DNA of 41,284 bases from Planctomycetota bacterium (GCA_019636245.1 JAHBXX010000039.1:1-41284), one strand, 5' to 3'; shown: positions 9,442 through 18,386, counted from the first letter of the stretch. Notes: generated by a model from the sequence alone, not told the origin. Program-made: numbers and translations.

Positions 9442-9765
9442 TCACTTCTCCTGCTTCAGCACCCAGCTGAAGTCGCCGTACTTGCTGATCTGGTCGTTGA
9501 TCTGCTGGCGCGTGAACATCTCCGTGACCGGCTCGTGGCTCGACGCCACGGCCTGGATGCAGATGCGCTCGTTGGCGCCGAAGTCGATCTCGTAGACGCG
9601 ACGGCTGCCAGCGCCGACGCGCTCGCCGTTGACGTAGACCGAGGCCGTCGGCGGGTCGACGGCGATACCGACCTTGTAGGTGCTGGAGCTGCAACCAGCG
9701 CAGGCGAGAAGGCCCGCCAGCAGCGCATGGCGGGACCCTGGAGGGAGGCGGAGGATCGTGGGCAT
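9442..9765 (-). CDS. PEGA-domain lipoprotein
   Basis: A 107-residue lipoprotein: a signal peptide ending LLACAGC (lipidated Cys25), then a single PEGA-like domain with the hallmark VDPPTASVYVNGERVG at about 37-51. PEGA domains are small beta-sandwich modules of envelope proteins, thought to bind surface polymers or other envelope proteins. The start ATG at 9763-9765 sits directly before the signal peptide; longer frames upstream run into the divergent promoter region. It is the first gene of a two-gene operon with the next lipoprotein. Its 5' side is shared with the divergent GHMP-kinase gene. Confidence 0.8.
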   Translation of the reverse strand: MPTILRLPPGSRHALLAGLLACAGCSSSTYKVGIAVDPPTASVYVNGERVGAGSRRVYEIDFGANERICIQAVASSHEPVTEMFTRQQINDQISKYGDFSWVLKQEK

Positions 9766-9825
9766 CGTGGCTCGGAGACGCGAAGGGGGGGCGAGGATAC
9801 GGCGGGGGTGCCGCATGTCCAGCGA

Positions 9826-9843
9826 CCGGGCCCGCGGGCCCGG
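9826..9843. promoter_or_regulatory. 18-bp perfect palindrome in a divergent promoter region
   Basis: CCGGGCCCGCGGGCCCGG reads the same on both strands. It lies 61 bases upstream of the PEGA lipoprotein start (9765, minus) and about 105 bases upstream of the chosen GHMP-kinase start (9948, plus). A dimeric repressor operator is possible. G/C-only palindromes are expected by chance more often in this genome, so this is tentative. Confidence 0.3.
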
Positions 9844-9947
9844 CTCCCCACGCGGGCACGGTGCTGCCGTATGCTCGCTGCCGTGGCAGGATCCCGCGCG
9901 TGAAGCACTTCGTCCCGTCGTCGACTCCGGCCGAGGGACTCGGGGTG

Positions 9948-11075
9948 ATGCTGCTGTTCGAACTGATCGACGCGGCGGTGCCGGCCTTCTTCCGGCCTGA
10001 CCGGACGATCCACATCGCCCGCGCCCCCGGCCGGCTCGACGTGCTCGGCGGCACCTCCGGCGATGCCGGGGCCCTGGTGCTGCAGGTGCCGACCGCCGAG
10101 GCCGCCTGCGCGGCGGTGCAGCTGCGCGACGACGCGCTGGTGCGGCTGTGGTCACCGTGCCGGGACGGCTCGCGCACGCAGATGCTGTCGATGCAGCTCG
10201 CCGACCTCGGCCTGCCCGACGCGCCGATCGACTACGCCTCGGCCCGGGCGTTGTTCGCCGCCGATCCGCGTGACCACTGGGCCGCGCACCTGCTCGGCTG
10301 TCTGCTCGTCCTGGCGCGCGAGCGCGGCGCGGCGTTCGCGCAGGGCGCCGAGGTGCTGCTGCACAGCGACGTGCCGGAGGGCATCGGCGCCGGCGCTTCG
10401 GCGGCGGTGCAGGTGGCGGCGATGCAGGCGTTCGCGGCGGCCTACGGTCTGCGGCTGTCGGGGCGCGACCTCGCGCTCCTGTGCCAGATCGTCGACCAGC
10501 AGGTCGCCGGCGCGCCCGATGGCGTGACGGCGCCGGCGGTCGCCGCCTGCGGCGAGGCCGACGAACTGCTGGCGGTGCGCTGCGAGCCGTGCGAGGTCGT
10601 GGACAGCGTGCAGGTGCCGATGGACCTGGAGTTCGTCGGGCTCGACTGCGGCGTGCGGCGGTCGGGCGGCGCCGTCACGGCGCCGCTCCACCAGCGCGCG
10701 CGGGCGGAGCAGTTCCTGCAGCTGCTGCAGCAGGAGCTGACGCCGGCGCGGCGCGAACAGCTCGGCGACCTGCTGCTGGCCGCGCACGCCGACTACGCGG
10801 CGCACGGACTCGGCGAGCCGACCGCGGATTTCCTGGTCGAACGTGTGCGCGAACGCCGCGCCGGCGGCGCGCAGGTCTACGGCGCCAAGATGATGGGCCG
10901 CGGCGGCGGCGGGGCCGTGGTGCTGCTCGGCGCGCGCGGCAAGGTCTGGTACGAGGCGCTGCGCATCAAGAAGATGCTGCTTGCGCACACCGGGCACTCG
11001 GCGCACGTCTTCCGCTGGTCGTCGCCGGGCGCGGTGTCGTTCGGCGGCATCGAGCTGAGGCCGGTCGGTGCCTGA
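9948..11075 (+). CDS. GHMP-family sugar kinase-like protein (galactokinase/arabinokinase type), catalytic Asp missing
   Basis: A 375-residue member of the galactokinase/L-arabinokinase branch of GHMP kinases. It shows ARAPGRLDVLGG (substrate region, Arg29), a modified ATP loop VPEGIGAGASAA (142-153) and the C-terminal glycine motif GAKMMGRGGGG (about 312-322). The stretch LLCQIVDQQVAGAPDGVTAP (177-196) aligns with the family segment that normally reads GAPCGVMDQ; here the catalytic Asp of MDQ is replaced by Ala195, and the serines of the ATP loop are largely lost. It may therefore be a pseudo-kinase or use another base. Starts are ambiguous: ATG 9948 is preferred because family N-termini begin there and GAGGGA lies upstream; GTG 9900 and ATG 9861 are in frame. 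Its 3' end overlaps the next gene by 8 bases. Confidence 0.85.
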   Translation: MLLFELIDAAVPAFFRPDRTIHIARAPGRLDVLGGTSGDAGALVLQVPTAEAACAAVQLRDDALVRLWSPCRDGSRTQMLSMQLADLGLPDAPIDYASARALFAADPRDHWAAHLLGCLLVLARERGAAFAQGAEVLLHSDVPEGIGAGASAAVQVAAMQAFAAAYGLRLSGRDLALLCQIVDQQVAGAPDGVTAPAVAACGEADELLAVRCEPCEVVDSVQVPMDLEFVGLDCGVRRSGGAVTAPLHQRARAEQFLQLLQQELTPARREQLGDLLLAAHADYAAHGLGEPTADFLVERVRERRAGGAQVYGAKMMGRGGGGAVVLLGARGKVWYEALRIKKMLLAHTGHSAHVFRWSSPGAVSFGGIELRPVGA

Positions 11076-12723
11076 CGACGGCCGGCGGCGCCGGGCGTGG
11101 GCCGGCGGCTTCGCCGCGGCGGCGCTGGCGGCCGTTGGCTTCGTCGTGCTGCGCGGCGGGGTGGGATCCGGCGTCCCGCCGCCGGGTGCTGTCGAGGTGC
11201 CGGTGGCCGCCGGGGAACCACCGGCCGACGGGGGGGCGGCGGGGGCGCCATCGGCGTTCGCCACCGTGGCCGCCGAACGCGCCATCGCCGAGGCGCCCGG
11301 TCGCGCGATCGTCGGTCGCGCGCTCGGCGTCGACGGCGCACCGCTGGTCGACTGGCTGGTGGGGCTCACCGCCCACCGGCGCCTGCCGCTGCTGCCCGAC
11401 GCCGCGCGGCCGTTCGGTTCGTCGCCCGGTTCGTCGTTGGAACGGCGGCGCGACGGCTGGGAGACGCGTTCGGACGGCAGCGGACGGTTCCGGTTCGACG
11501 GTCTGGAGGTGGGCGCTTACACGGTGCGACTCGTCGATGCCGTCGGCGTGGCCGCCGACTGCACCGTCGGCCCCCTGGCAGCGGCCGTCGTCGAGCTGCG
11601 ATTGGCGGTCGAGCACTGCGCGGTGGAGCTGGTGCTGACCCACCGCGGCGAACGGTGGCGGGCCACCAGGGTGTTCCTCCGCTCGACCGACGGCGGCTCT
11701 CGCTGGCATGCCCTGGTCGACGGCGCCGTGTGCTTCCCGGCGCCGCCAGGTCAGTACCGCGTGCAGGTGCCGGCGAGCCTGCGGTTGCGTGGGCGCTCCG
11801 ACCAATGGGTGCATTCCGACGAGTTCGTCGCCGACCTGCCGTTCGCCGTGCCGCCGTGGCGGACGCACCTGCGGCTGCAACTCGAGGTGACCGCTCCCTC
11901 GCTCGAACTGATCGCCGACCACGGCGGCGCCGAGCCGATCCCGCAACTCGCCTTCACGCTGGCGGGCACGCGGTCGTTCGGCGGCAACCACGCCGAGTTC
12001 GAGTTCGCGGCCGACGACGGCAAGGGCATCCGCCTGCCCGGCGTGCCGCCGGGCGACTGGACGGTGACTGCGCGCTCGCCCTACTTCATGGCCGAGCCGG
12101 TGGCGCTGCGGCTGCCGGAGGGTGCGAGCGCGCACCGGCTCGTGATCGCCGGCCGGCGGGCCGCCATCGTGCCGCTCGACCTGCGCACCGCGAACGGGCG
12201 GCCCTTCCGCCCGCCGGTCGCCACGGACCTGTGGCTCGCCGGGCTGCCGCCGCTGGTCAGGGACGGCGTCGAGCTGCCCTGCCGCGACGTCGGACCGAGC
12301 CTGCTGCCGCGGCGCGACGGTCCGGTGCCGGGCTTCGCCGGCGTGCCACCGGGTCGCGCCGAATGGCCGCTGGTCGACCGCACGGTCGACGGGCAGCTCG
12401 TGTTCCTACCGTTCGAGCCGGCGTCCGTGCAGCCGTTCGAGGTGCGCGCTGGCGACGCGACCGCGCTGACCGTCGGCGTCGCTCCGCGCGCATTCGTCGA
12501 ACTGATCGGCTGCCGCAGCAACGGCATGGAGTGGCCGCAGGCCAGGGTGCGCGTCCACCACGGCGACCGGCTGGTGCGGCCGCTCGGCGCGCCCGACGGC
12601 GCGCGCTGGCAGGCGTTCCTGCCGCCGGGCGAGTACCGGGTCGTCGTCGCGCGCGCCGACGGCGAGCGCGAGCAGGCGCTGTTCGTGCGCACGCAGGACG
12701 TGTCGTTGCGGCTGCGGCCGTGA
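11068..12723 (+). CDS. Membrane-anchored protein with carboxypeptidase-regulatory-like beta-sandwich domains
   Basis: A 551-residue protein with a single N-terminal transmembrane anchor (about 11-29) after an Arg-rich start, a Pro/Ala/Gly linker, then beta-rich domains. The first (about 76-165) has the pattern of carboxypeptidase-regulatory or Cna-B-like folds: IVGRALGVDGAPL followed by SDGSGRFRFDGLEVGAYTVR. Similar endings (GVPPGDWTVTA near 335, LPPGEYRVVVA near 525) suggest two or more further sandwich domains. I see no enzyme motif; a structural or surface-binding role is likely. GTG 11068 overlaps the kinase-like gene by 8 bases, so the two are probably translated together. Confidence 0.75.
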   Translation: MPDDGRRRRAWAGGFAAAALAAVGFVVLRGGVGSGVPPPGAVEVPVAAGEPPADGGAAGAPSAFATVAAERAIAEAPGRAIVGRALGVDGAPLVDWLVGLTAHRRLPLLPDAARPFGSSPGSSLERRRDGWETRSDGSGRFRFDGLEVGAYTVRLVDAVGVAADCTVGPLAAAVVELRLAVEHCAVELVLTHRGERWRATRVFLRSTDGGSRWHALVDGAVCFPAPPGQYRVQVPASLRLRGRSDQWVHSDEFVADLPFAVPPWRTHLRLQLEVTAPSLELIADHGGAEPIPQLAFTLAGTRSFGGNHAEFEFAADDGKGIRLPGVPPGDWTVTARSPYFMAEPVALRLPEGASAHRLVIAGRRAAIVPLDLRTANGRPFRPPVATDLWLAGLPPLVRDGVELPCRDVGPSLLPRRDGPVPGFAGVPPGRAEWPLVDRTVDGQLVFLPFEPASVQPFEVRAGDATALTVGVAPRAFVELIGCRSNGMEWPQARVRVHHGDRLVRPLGAPDGARWQAFLPPGEYRVVVARADGEREQALFVRTQDVSLRLRP

Positions 12724-12742
12724 ACTGCGCTACGCTGCCGGG

Positions 12743-13174
12743 ATGACGAAGCAAGCACCCGACCACCACGACGCCGAGCTGGTGCTGAAGGTCTACGACC
12801 TGCGCCGCGAACCGGTGATGCGCGAATCCCGCGACGCGATCAACCGCGACTACTGGCCGCGCACGGAGGCCGAGGCGGTGGCGATCCTGTCCCCCGATCA
12901 CCCGCTGAACCGGCAGTACCGGCAGGTGTCGACCTACTGGGAGATGGTCTATGGCCTCTGCCGGCACGGCGTCGTCAACGCCGACTTCCTGCTCGACAGC
13001 AACGGCGAGGGGCTGCTGCTGTTCGCGCGCGTCGAGCCGTACCTGGCGGCGATCCGCAAGGCGACGAGCCCGCGCTCGTTCGAGAAGGCGGAGTGGATCG
13101 CCAACTCGTGCGACGTCGGCCGTCAGCTGATGGAGATCTTCCGCCGGCGCGTGCGGGCGAAGCTCGGCGGCTGA
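12743..13174 (+). CDS. Small soluble protein of unknown function
   Basis: A 143-residue, charged, mainly helical protein without signal peptide or membrane segment. It contains a WEMVYGLCRHGVV block near residues 71-83 and a Lys/Arg-rich C-terminal helix. The overall look recalls small helical DUF4760-like proteins, but I cannot confirm that. It begins 19 bases after the beta-sandwich protein and may end that operon. Its codon third positions are strongly G/C like its neighbours, which supports it as a real gene. Confidence 0.65.
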   Translation: MTKQAPDHHDAELVLKVYDLRREPVMRESRDAINRDYWPRTEAEAVAILSPDHPLNRQYRQVSTYWEMVYGLCRHGVVNADFLLDSNGEGLLLFARVEPYLAAIRKATSPRSFEKAEWIANSCDVGRQLMEIFRRRVRAKLGG

Positions 13175-13220
13175 GCCCCAGGGCCTTGCGCCGCGCCCTG
13201 CCCGGCGTAGCGTCGCCCGC

Positions 13221-16200
13221 TTGCGTCGCCCCCTGCTCCGCTCCTGCCAGACCTCGTTCGCGCCCAGCCAGCGGTTCGTCGGCATGGTGCTGGCGCGCGA
13301 TGGCGCGGTCGAACTGGACGACGTCACCGAGGCGTCGGCCCGGGCGAAGGTGGCGATGCACGGCCTCGACTACCGGGTCGTGCTCGAGCGCTACGCCGAT
13401 ACGGCGACGCGGCGGTTCCGCTGCACGTGTCGACCGAACTCCGCGCAGGCGGCCTGTGAGCACGTCTACGCGGCGCTGGTCGCGCTCGATGCGCTGCTGC
13501 AGGACATGGAGGGCTATGCCGCCGAGGCGGAGCAGGCGGAACGCGGCGCGCCCGCGCCTGCCGGCCGGCCGCGCGCGACCCAGCCCTGGCGGCAGCGCAT
13601 CGCGCCGGCGCTGCTGCTGCCGTCACTGCGTTCGGCCACCAGCGCGGCGCTGCCGACGGTCGAGTACTACGTCGCCCGCATCGACCACACCGAGGACGAG
13701 GTGCTGCGCATCGACGTGCGCACGCGCATGCCGAAGCGGAACGGCGAGCCGTCGGCGCCGCGCCCGGCCCGGCTCGACGACGAGGTCGTCGACCGGCTGC
13801 CGGAGGCGGACAGGCTGCTACTCGGATGGATGCGGCGCGACCAGGCGCGCACCTACGGCCACGGCGGCGCCGGCCTGTCGCTGGCGGCGCCGTGGTTGGT
13901 GCACAAGGCAGCGCTCGGGCCGGTGCTCGGCCACCTGGCGGCCACCGGCCGTGTGCACCAGGCGCCGGTCCCCGCCGCCGACGAGCCGGCGCGGCCGCTG
14001 CAGGTCGACGCCGGGGCGCCGTTCGGGTTCGAACTGCACGCCGCCGTGGCCGCTGACGGCACCGCGACGGTACGCGGGCTGCTGCGCCGCGACGACCAGC
14101 AGATCGCCTACGGCGGCAGGGGCTTTCGCGACGTCGACTGCGTGATCGTCGAGGACCGCCTGCTGCGGGTGCAATGCCATGGCGCCGCCGACCTGCAGCA
14201 CGTGTTCGCCCGGGGCGGCCCGATCGAGCTGCCGGCGGCCGAGCTGCCGCAGCTGCTCGGCGAGCTCGCCGCCCTGCCCGGGGCGGACCGCTTCCTGCAG
14301 CCGTGCCTCGAGCACCTGCCGGTCGAGCCGCCGGCAGGCGTCGTGCTGCTGACGTTCCCGACCGGGGCCGAGGCGCCGCTGGCCGCGGAGCTGCAGTTCG
14401 AGTACGGCGGCGCGTTGGTCGCCGCGGACGATCCGCGGCCGTTGCTCGAGGACACGGGCGTGCCCCGCCGACGCGACCCCGCCGCCGAACGGGCGCTGCG
14501 CGAACGGGCGCTCGCGGCCGGGCTCGCGCCGGCCCTGGGCACGGGCCTGCAGTGCGCGCGGGCGGCGCTGGCCGAGGTGGTGCCGCGCCTGCACGCGGCG
14601 GGATTGCGGGTCCTGGCGGCGGGCCGTCGCCTGCGCTCGTTCGTGGGCGGGCGCGGCCACGTCGGCAGCGGCGTCGACTGGTTCGAGGTCGGCGCCGAAC
14701 TCGAGTTCGACGGCTTCACGGCGTCGCTGCCGGAGCTGCTGCGCGGCCAGATCACGGTCGACGGCTTCGTCGAACTCGGCGATGGCACCACCGGCATGCT
14801 GCCGACGAGCTGGTTGCGGCGGCTCGAGGCGCTGCGCACGCTCGGCGGCGAGATCGACGGCGAGGTCGTGCGGCTGCGGTCGTCGCAGGCCCTCCTGCTC
14901 GACGCGCTGCTGGCGGCGCGCGAGGACGATGCCATCACCGTCGACCGCCGGTTCGCCGCCCTTCGGCAGCGCCTCGCCGGCTTCCAGCGCGTGCCGCCCG
15001 CCGCCGCGCCGAAGGCGTTCCGCGGCGAGCTGCGACCCTATCAGGGCGAGGGCCTCGGCTGGCTGCGGTTCCTCGGCGAGTTCGGGCTCGGCGGCTGCCT
15101 GGCCGACGACATGGGCCTCGGCAAGACGGTGCAGGTGCTCGCGCACCTGCTGGCGGCGCGGCCGAAGGCGCGCAAGGACCGCCGGCCGAGCCTGCTGGTC
15201 GCGCCGCGCAGCGTGCTGGCGAACTGGCGCGCCGAGGCCGCGCGGTTCGCGCCGGACCTGCGCGTGCTGGACTTCAGCGGTCCCGACCGCTGGGCCGGGG
15301 ACCACGCGGCGGCGATCGACGGCAGCGACCTCGTGCTGTCGACCTATGGGCTCGTCCGCAGCGACGCGGTGCGGTTCGCGGAGGCGCAGCGCCGGTTCCG
15401 CTACGTGATCCTCGACGAGGCGCAGGCGATCAAGAACGCCGACAGCCAGAACGCGAAGGCGGTGCGCCTGCTCGCGGCCGACCACCGGCTGGCGCTCACC
15501 GGCACGCCGGTCGAGAACCACCTCGGCGAGCTGTGGTCGCTGTTCGAGTTCCTGAACCCGGGCATGCTCGGCCGCCTGCCGGCGTTCCGCGCGCTGTTCG
15601 GCAAGGACGCCAACGACGCATCGATGGCGCGGAACCGGGAACTGGTGCAGCGGGCGTTGCGGCCGGTGTTGTTGCGGCGCACGAAGGCGCAGGTGCTGCA
15701 GGACCTGCCGGAGAAGGTCGAGCAGACGCTGTGGTGCGAGCTCGAGCCGGCGCAGCGCAAGCGCTACGACGCGCTGCGCCGCTTCTACCGCGCCGAGCTG
15801 CTCGACGAGGGCGGTTTCGGCGACGGCAAGCAGCGCTTCGTCGTGCTGGAGGCGCTGCTGCGGCTGCGCCAGGCCGCCTGCCACGAGGGGCTGCTCGACC
15901 GACGCATGCGCGCCGCGCCGAGCGCCAAGTTCGAGGAGCTGCTGCCGCGGCTCGAGGACCTCGCCGCCGAAGGCCACAAGGCGCTGGTGTTCTCGCAGTT
16001 CACGTCGTTGCTCGACCTGCTGCAGCCGCAGCTGCAGCAGCGCGGGCTCGCGTTCGAACGGCTCGATGGCCGCACCAGGGACCGCGCCGGGCGCGTCGAG
16101 CGCTTCCAGACCGATCCGGCGTGCCCGGTGTTCCTGATCAGCCTCAAGGCCGGCGGCTTCGGCCTGAACCTGACGGCGGCCAGCTACGTGTTCCTGCTCG

Positions 16201-16427
16201 ACCCGTGGTGGAACCCGGCGGTGGAGATGCAGGCGATCGATCGCGTGCACCGCATCGGCCAGAAGCGCGCGGTCAACGCCTACCGGGTGGTCTGTCGGGA
16301 CACGGTGGAGGAGCGGGTGCTCGAACTGCAGCAGCAGAAGAGGGCGCTGTGCGAGGCGATCCTGGGCAACGAGCGGTCGCTGCTGCAGGACCTGACGCGG
16401 CAGGATCTGGAGCTGCTGCTCGGCTAG
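13221..16427 (+). CDS. SWIM zinc-finger and SNF2-family helicase
   Basis: A 1068-residue ATP-dependent DNA translocase of the bacterial SNF2/Rad54-like class. A SWIM zinc finger lies near the N-terminus (C68-x-C70, C79-x-H81). A long linker region follows, then the SNF2 core: ADDMGLGKT (about 628-636), LDEAQ box (about 731-735), LTGTPVENHLGELWSLFEF and a helicase C half ending with DPWWNPAVEMQAIDRVHRIGQ near 1000-1014. These proteins are thought to remodel protein-DNA complexes in transcription or repair. The start is uncertain: TTG 13221 is the most upstream candidate, ATG 13284 is the first ATG and still precedes the SWIM motif. It is convergent with the RNA methyltransferase gene. Confidence 0.92.
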   Translation: MRRPLLRSCQTSFAPSQRFVGMVLARDGAVELDDVTEASARAKVAMHGLDYRVVLERYADTATRRFRCTCRPNSAQAACEHVYAALVALDALLQDMEGYAAEAEQAERGAPAPAGRPRATQPWRQRIAPALLLPSLRSATSAALPTVEYYVARIDHTEDEVLRIDVRTRMPKRNGEPSAPRPARLDDEVVDRLPEADRLLLGWMRRDQARTYGHGGAGLSLAAPWLVHKAALGPVLGHLAATGRVHQAPVPAADEPARPLQVDAGAPFGFELHAAVAADGTATVRGLLRRDDQQIAYGGRGFRDVDCVIVEDRLLRVQCHGAADLQHVFARGGPIELPAAELPQLLGELAALPGADRFLQPCLEHLPVEPPAGVVLLTFPTGAEAPLAAELQFEYGGALVAADDPRPLLEDTGVPRRRDPAAERALRERALAAGLAPALGTGLQCARAALAEVVPRLHAAGLRVLAAGRRLRSFVGGRGHVGSGVDWFEVGAELEFDGFTASLPELLRGQITVDGFVELGDGTTGMLPTSWLRRLEALRTLGGEIDGEVVRLRSSQALLLDALLAAREDDAITVDRRFAALRQRLAGFQRVPPAAAPKAFRGELRPYQGEGLGWLRFLGEFGLGGCLADDMGLGKTVQVLAHLLAARPKARKDRRPSLLVAPRSVLANWRAEAARFAPDLRVLDFSGPDRWAGDHAAAIDGSDLVLSTYGLVRSDAVRFAEAQRRFRYVILDEAQAIKNADSQNAKAVRLLAADHRLALTGTPVENHLGELWSLFEFLNPGMLGRLPAFRALFGKDANDASMARNRELVQRALRPVLLRRTKAQVLQDLPEKVEQTLWCELEPAQRKRYDALRRFYRAELLDEGGFGDGKQRFVVLEALLRLRQAACHEGLLDRRMRAAPSAKFEELLPRLEDLAAEGHKALVFSQFTSLLDLLQPQLQQRGLAFERLDGRTRDRAGRVERFQTDPACPVFLISLKAGGFGLNLTAASYVFLLDPWWNPAVEMQAIDRVHRIGQKRAVNAYRVVCRDTVEERVLELQQQKRALCEAILGNERSLLQDLTRQDLELLLG

Positions 16428-16432
16428 CGGGC

Positions 16433-16455
16433 GGGCGGCCACGACCGTGCCGCCC
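16433..16455. terminator. Hairpin after the SNF2 helicase gene
   Basis: GGGCGGC (16433-16439) pairs with GCCGCCC (16449-16455) around a 9-base loop, starting 6 bases after the helicase stop and 39 bases before the convergent methyltransferase stop. No T-tract follows. It is a likely shared transcript end. Confidence 0.4.
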
Positions 16456-16493
16456 GGACCGCATGGGTTCGCTGCCGGGAGGTGGTGGTGCGA

Positions 16494-17726
16494 TCACCGG
16501 CGCAGCAGCAGCGTCACCGCCTCGACGTGCTCGGTGTGCGGGAACAGGTCGCACAGCCGCACCGCCGCCACCCGGTAGGCCGCCCCGAGCCGCGCCAGGT
16601 CGCGCGCCAGCGACTCCAGTGCGCACGACACCAGCAGCACGCGCGGCGGCGCCGCCGCCAGCACGGCCGCAGCGCCTGCCTCCATCAGCCCGGCCCGCGG
16701 CGGATCGAGCACCATCAGCTCGCACGGCGGCAGCGGCGCCGCGCCGAACGCCTGCTCGAGCACCTCGCCGCGGTCGGCGCAGCCGTTCTGCTCCAGGTTC
16801 GCGCGCGCATCGGCGCAGGCGCTCGGCGAACTCTCGACGATGGCGACCTGCCGGGCGCCCTGGCGCAGCAGCCGCAGCCCGAACGCGCCGACGCCGCCGT
16901 AGCCGTCGACCACCCGCAGGCCCGCGACGTCGCCGAGCAGCGCCAGCGCCGGCCGGAACAGGATCGCATCGGCGTGCCTGTTCTGCTGGTAGAAGCTCGC
17001 GAACGAGACCCGCAGCCGCAGCCCGGCGACCGTGTCGGTGTGGAAGCCCTCGCCGCGCAGCACCTCGCTGCGCGGGCCCAGCAGCACGTTGCCCGGCGCC
17101 GCGTTCTCGTTCAGCACCAGTCCCGTGGCCACGATGGCGCGCCCCTGCTCGTCGCGCCGGCCCTGGGCCAGCGCCCACAGGTCCCTGGCCAGCCGTTCGC
17201 GCTCCGAGAAGCCGAGCCGCGTGACCACGAGCCCGAACAGCAGCTCGTTGCTGCCGGGCAGCAGCCGGGCGCGGAGCGCGCGCACCAGCCCGCGGCCGGT
17301 GGTCTCGTCGTAGGCCGGCACGCCGAGGGCGCGCAGCGCCTCGGCGACGGCGACCGCGAGCCTGGTCAGCGCCTTGTGCTGGATGCGGCAGTCGGCGATC
17401 GGTTCGACGTCGTGACTGCCCGGCCGGTAGATGCCGAGCTCCAGCCGGCCGTGCTGCCAACGCGCCGGATACAGGATCGACGTGCGGTCGTGTCGCGGCG
17501 TGCGCGGCGGCAGCGGCGCGTCGACGGCGACGCCGGCGAGGAACGGCGCCAGCAGTTCGGTCGCGCGCCGCTGCTTCGCCGCCAGCTGGGTCGCGATCGG
17601 CTGGTCGAGCCGCGTGCAGCCGCCGCAGGCGCCGAAGTGGCGGCAGTGCAGCGGCGTGTCGGCGGGGGCGGTCAAGGCGGGGAGTCTACGGGTGCCGCGG
17701 TTGCCGGCGGCAGTGCAGCGGGGCAA
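16494..17726 (-). CDS. TrmA/RlmD-type 23S rRNA or tRNA (uracil-5-)-methyltransferase
   Basis: A 410-residue SAM-dependent RNA m5U methyltransferase. An iron-sulfur site of the RlmD kind is present (C28-x5-C34-x2-C37, fourth ligand probably C113 in ADCRIQ). The SAM domain has VVDGYGGVGAFG, the DPPRAGL motif, the catalytic cysteine in VSC (about residue 368) and the C-terminal FPHTEHVE motif holding the general base Glu. The N-terminal TRAM domain of E. coli RlmD is missing, so substrate (rRNA or tRNA) cannot be told. ATG 17726 leaves only 11 bases to the divergent gene; TTG 17675 is an in-frame alternative that keeps the iron-sulfur site and leaves a more realistic promoter space. Confidence 0.9.
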   Translation of the reverse strand: MPRCTAAGNRGTRRLPALTAPADTPLHCRHFGACGGCTRLDQPIATQLAAKQRRATELLAPFLAGVAVDAPLPPRTPRHDRTSILYPARWQHGRLELGIYRPGSHDVEPIADCRIQHKALTRLAVAVAEALRALGVPAYDETTGRGLVRALRARLLPGSNELLFGLVVTRLGFSERERLARDLWALAQGRRDEQGRAIVATGLVLNENAAPGNVLLGPRSEVLRGEGFHTDTVAGLRLRVSFASFYQQNRHADAILFRPALALLGDVAGLRVVDGYGGVGAFGLRLLRQGARQVAIVESSPSACADARANLEQNGCADRGEVLEQAFGAAPLPPCELMVLDPPRAGLMEAGAAAVLAAAPPRVLLVSCALESLARDLARLGAAYRVAAVRLCDLFPHTEHVEAVTLLLRR

Positions 17727-17737
17727 TCTCGTCGACC

Positions 17738-18256
17738 ATGGCGGCGATCCTGGCGCAGTCGTTCCCGCACAGCGGCCACCGGGCGTGGCCGGTGCTGTCC
17801 GCCGGCATCTCGGTCGTCGCGGCGGGTCTCGGCGCCGTCGGCAGCGGGCGCGCCGACATCACGCCGGCCGGCTGGGGTGCGGTGGCGATCGGCATCGGCT
17901 TCCTGGTCGCCATGCTGCTGCCGCTGTGGCTGCGCGTGCCGGTGGTCGCCTTCGACGAGAGCGGCCTGCGGGCCCGCCTGCCGGGCTTCGGCACCATCGC
18001 CTGGGCCGACATCGAACGGGTGCGGATCGTGCGTCTGCACCAGCGCGGCGTCGCGCTGCTGGTGGTCGACCGCCACCGCGAAGCGCGCCGGCGGCGCCGC
18101 GGCGGCTACTGGCCGCGGTCCTACGCGCGGGCGGCCGGCAGCGACGACCTGGCGGTGCCGATCGACGGCCTCACGGCCCGCCCCGACCAGATCGTCGCCT
18201 GCGTGCAGCTCGCGCACGGGCACGCGCTGGCCGCGCCCGGCGCGCCGCGCCGCTAG
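17738..18256 (+). CDS. Two-helix membrane protein with PH-like domain
   Basis: A 172-residue protein with two hydrophobic helices (about 17-35 and 45-65) followed by a soluble domain that starts VVAFDESGLRARLPGFGTIAWADIERVRI. This strand pattern, with W-x-D-I-x-x-V, is typical of bacterial PH-like (bPH_2) domains tied to the membrane. The C-terminal part is Arg-rich. The function of the class is mostly unknown. It is divergent from the RNA methyltransferase gene, and a strong hairpin follows its stop. Confidence 0.7.
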   Translation: MAAILAQSFPHSGHRAWPVLSAGISVVAAGLGAVGSGRADITPAGWGAVAIGIGFLVAMLLPLWLRVPVVAFDESGLRARLPGFGTIAWADIERVRIVRLHQRGVALLVVDRHREARRRRRGGYWPRSYARAAGSDDLAVPIDGLTARPDQIVACVQLAHGHALAAPGAPRR

Positions 18257-18266
18257 GATGGGCCGG

Positions 18267-18287
18267 GGCGCGCCAGGTCGGCGCGCC
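18267..18287 (+). terminator. 8-bp perfect hairpin after the PH-like gene
   Basis: Two copies of GGCGCGCC (18267-18274 and 18280-18287) pair with each other across a 5-base loop, beginning 11 bases after the stop codon. Each copy is itself a palindrome (AscI site). No T-tract follows, but stem strength and position fit a transcript end. Confidence 0.45.
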
Positions 18288-18340
18288 GTCCGCATCACGA
18301 TGCCGACATCCGCCGCCGGAACGCCTGCCGCCTCGGGATC

Positions 18341-18386
18341 CCGCCGCCGAACTGCGGCGGCGGCGAACGCCCGCCGCGGCGGGAGG
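18341..18386 (+). promoter_or_regulatory. Paired inverted repeats and Shine-Dalgarno site before mqnB
   Basis: CCGCCGC (18341-18347) pairs with GCGGCGG (18354-18360). It is followed by the 14-base palindrome CCCGCCGCGGCGGG (18370-18383), whose right arm overlaps the ribosome-binding site GGGAGG (18381-18386) just before ATG 18392. Folding would hide part of the site, so structure-dependent translation is possible. Confidence 0.3.
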
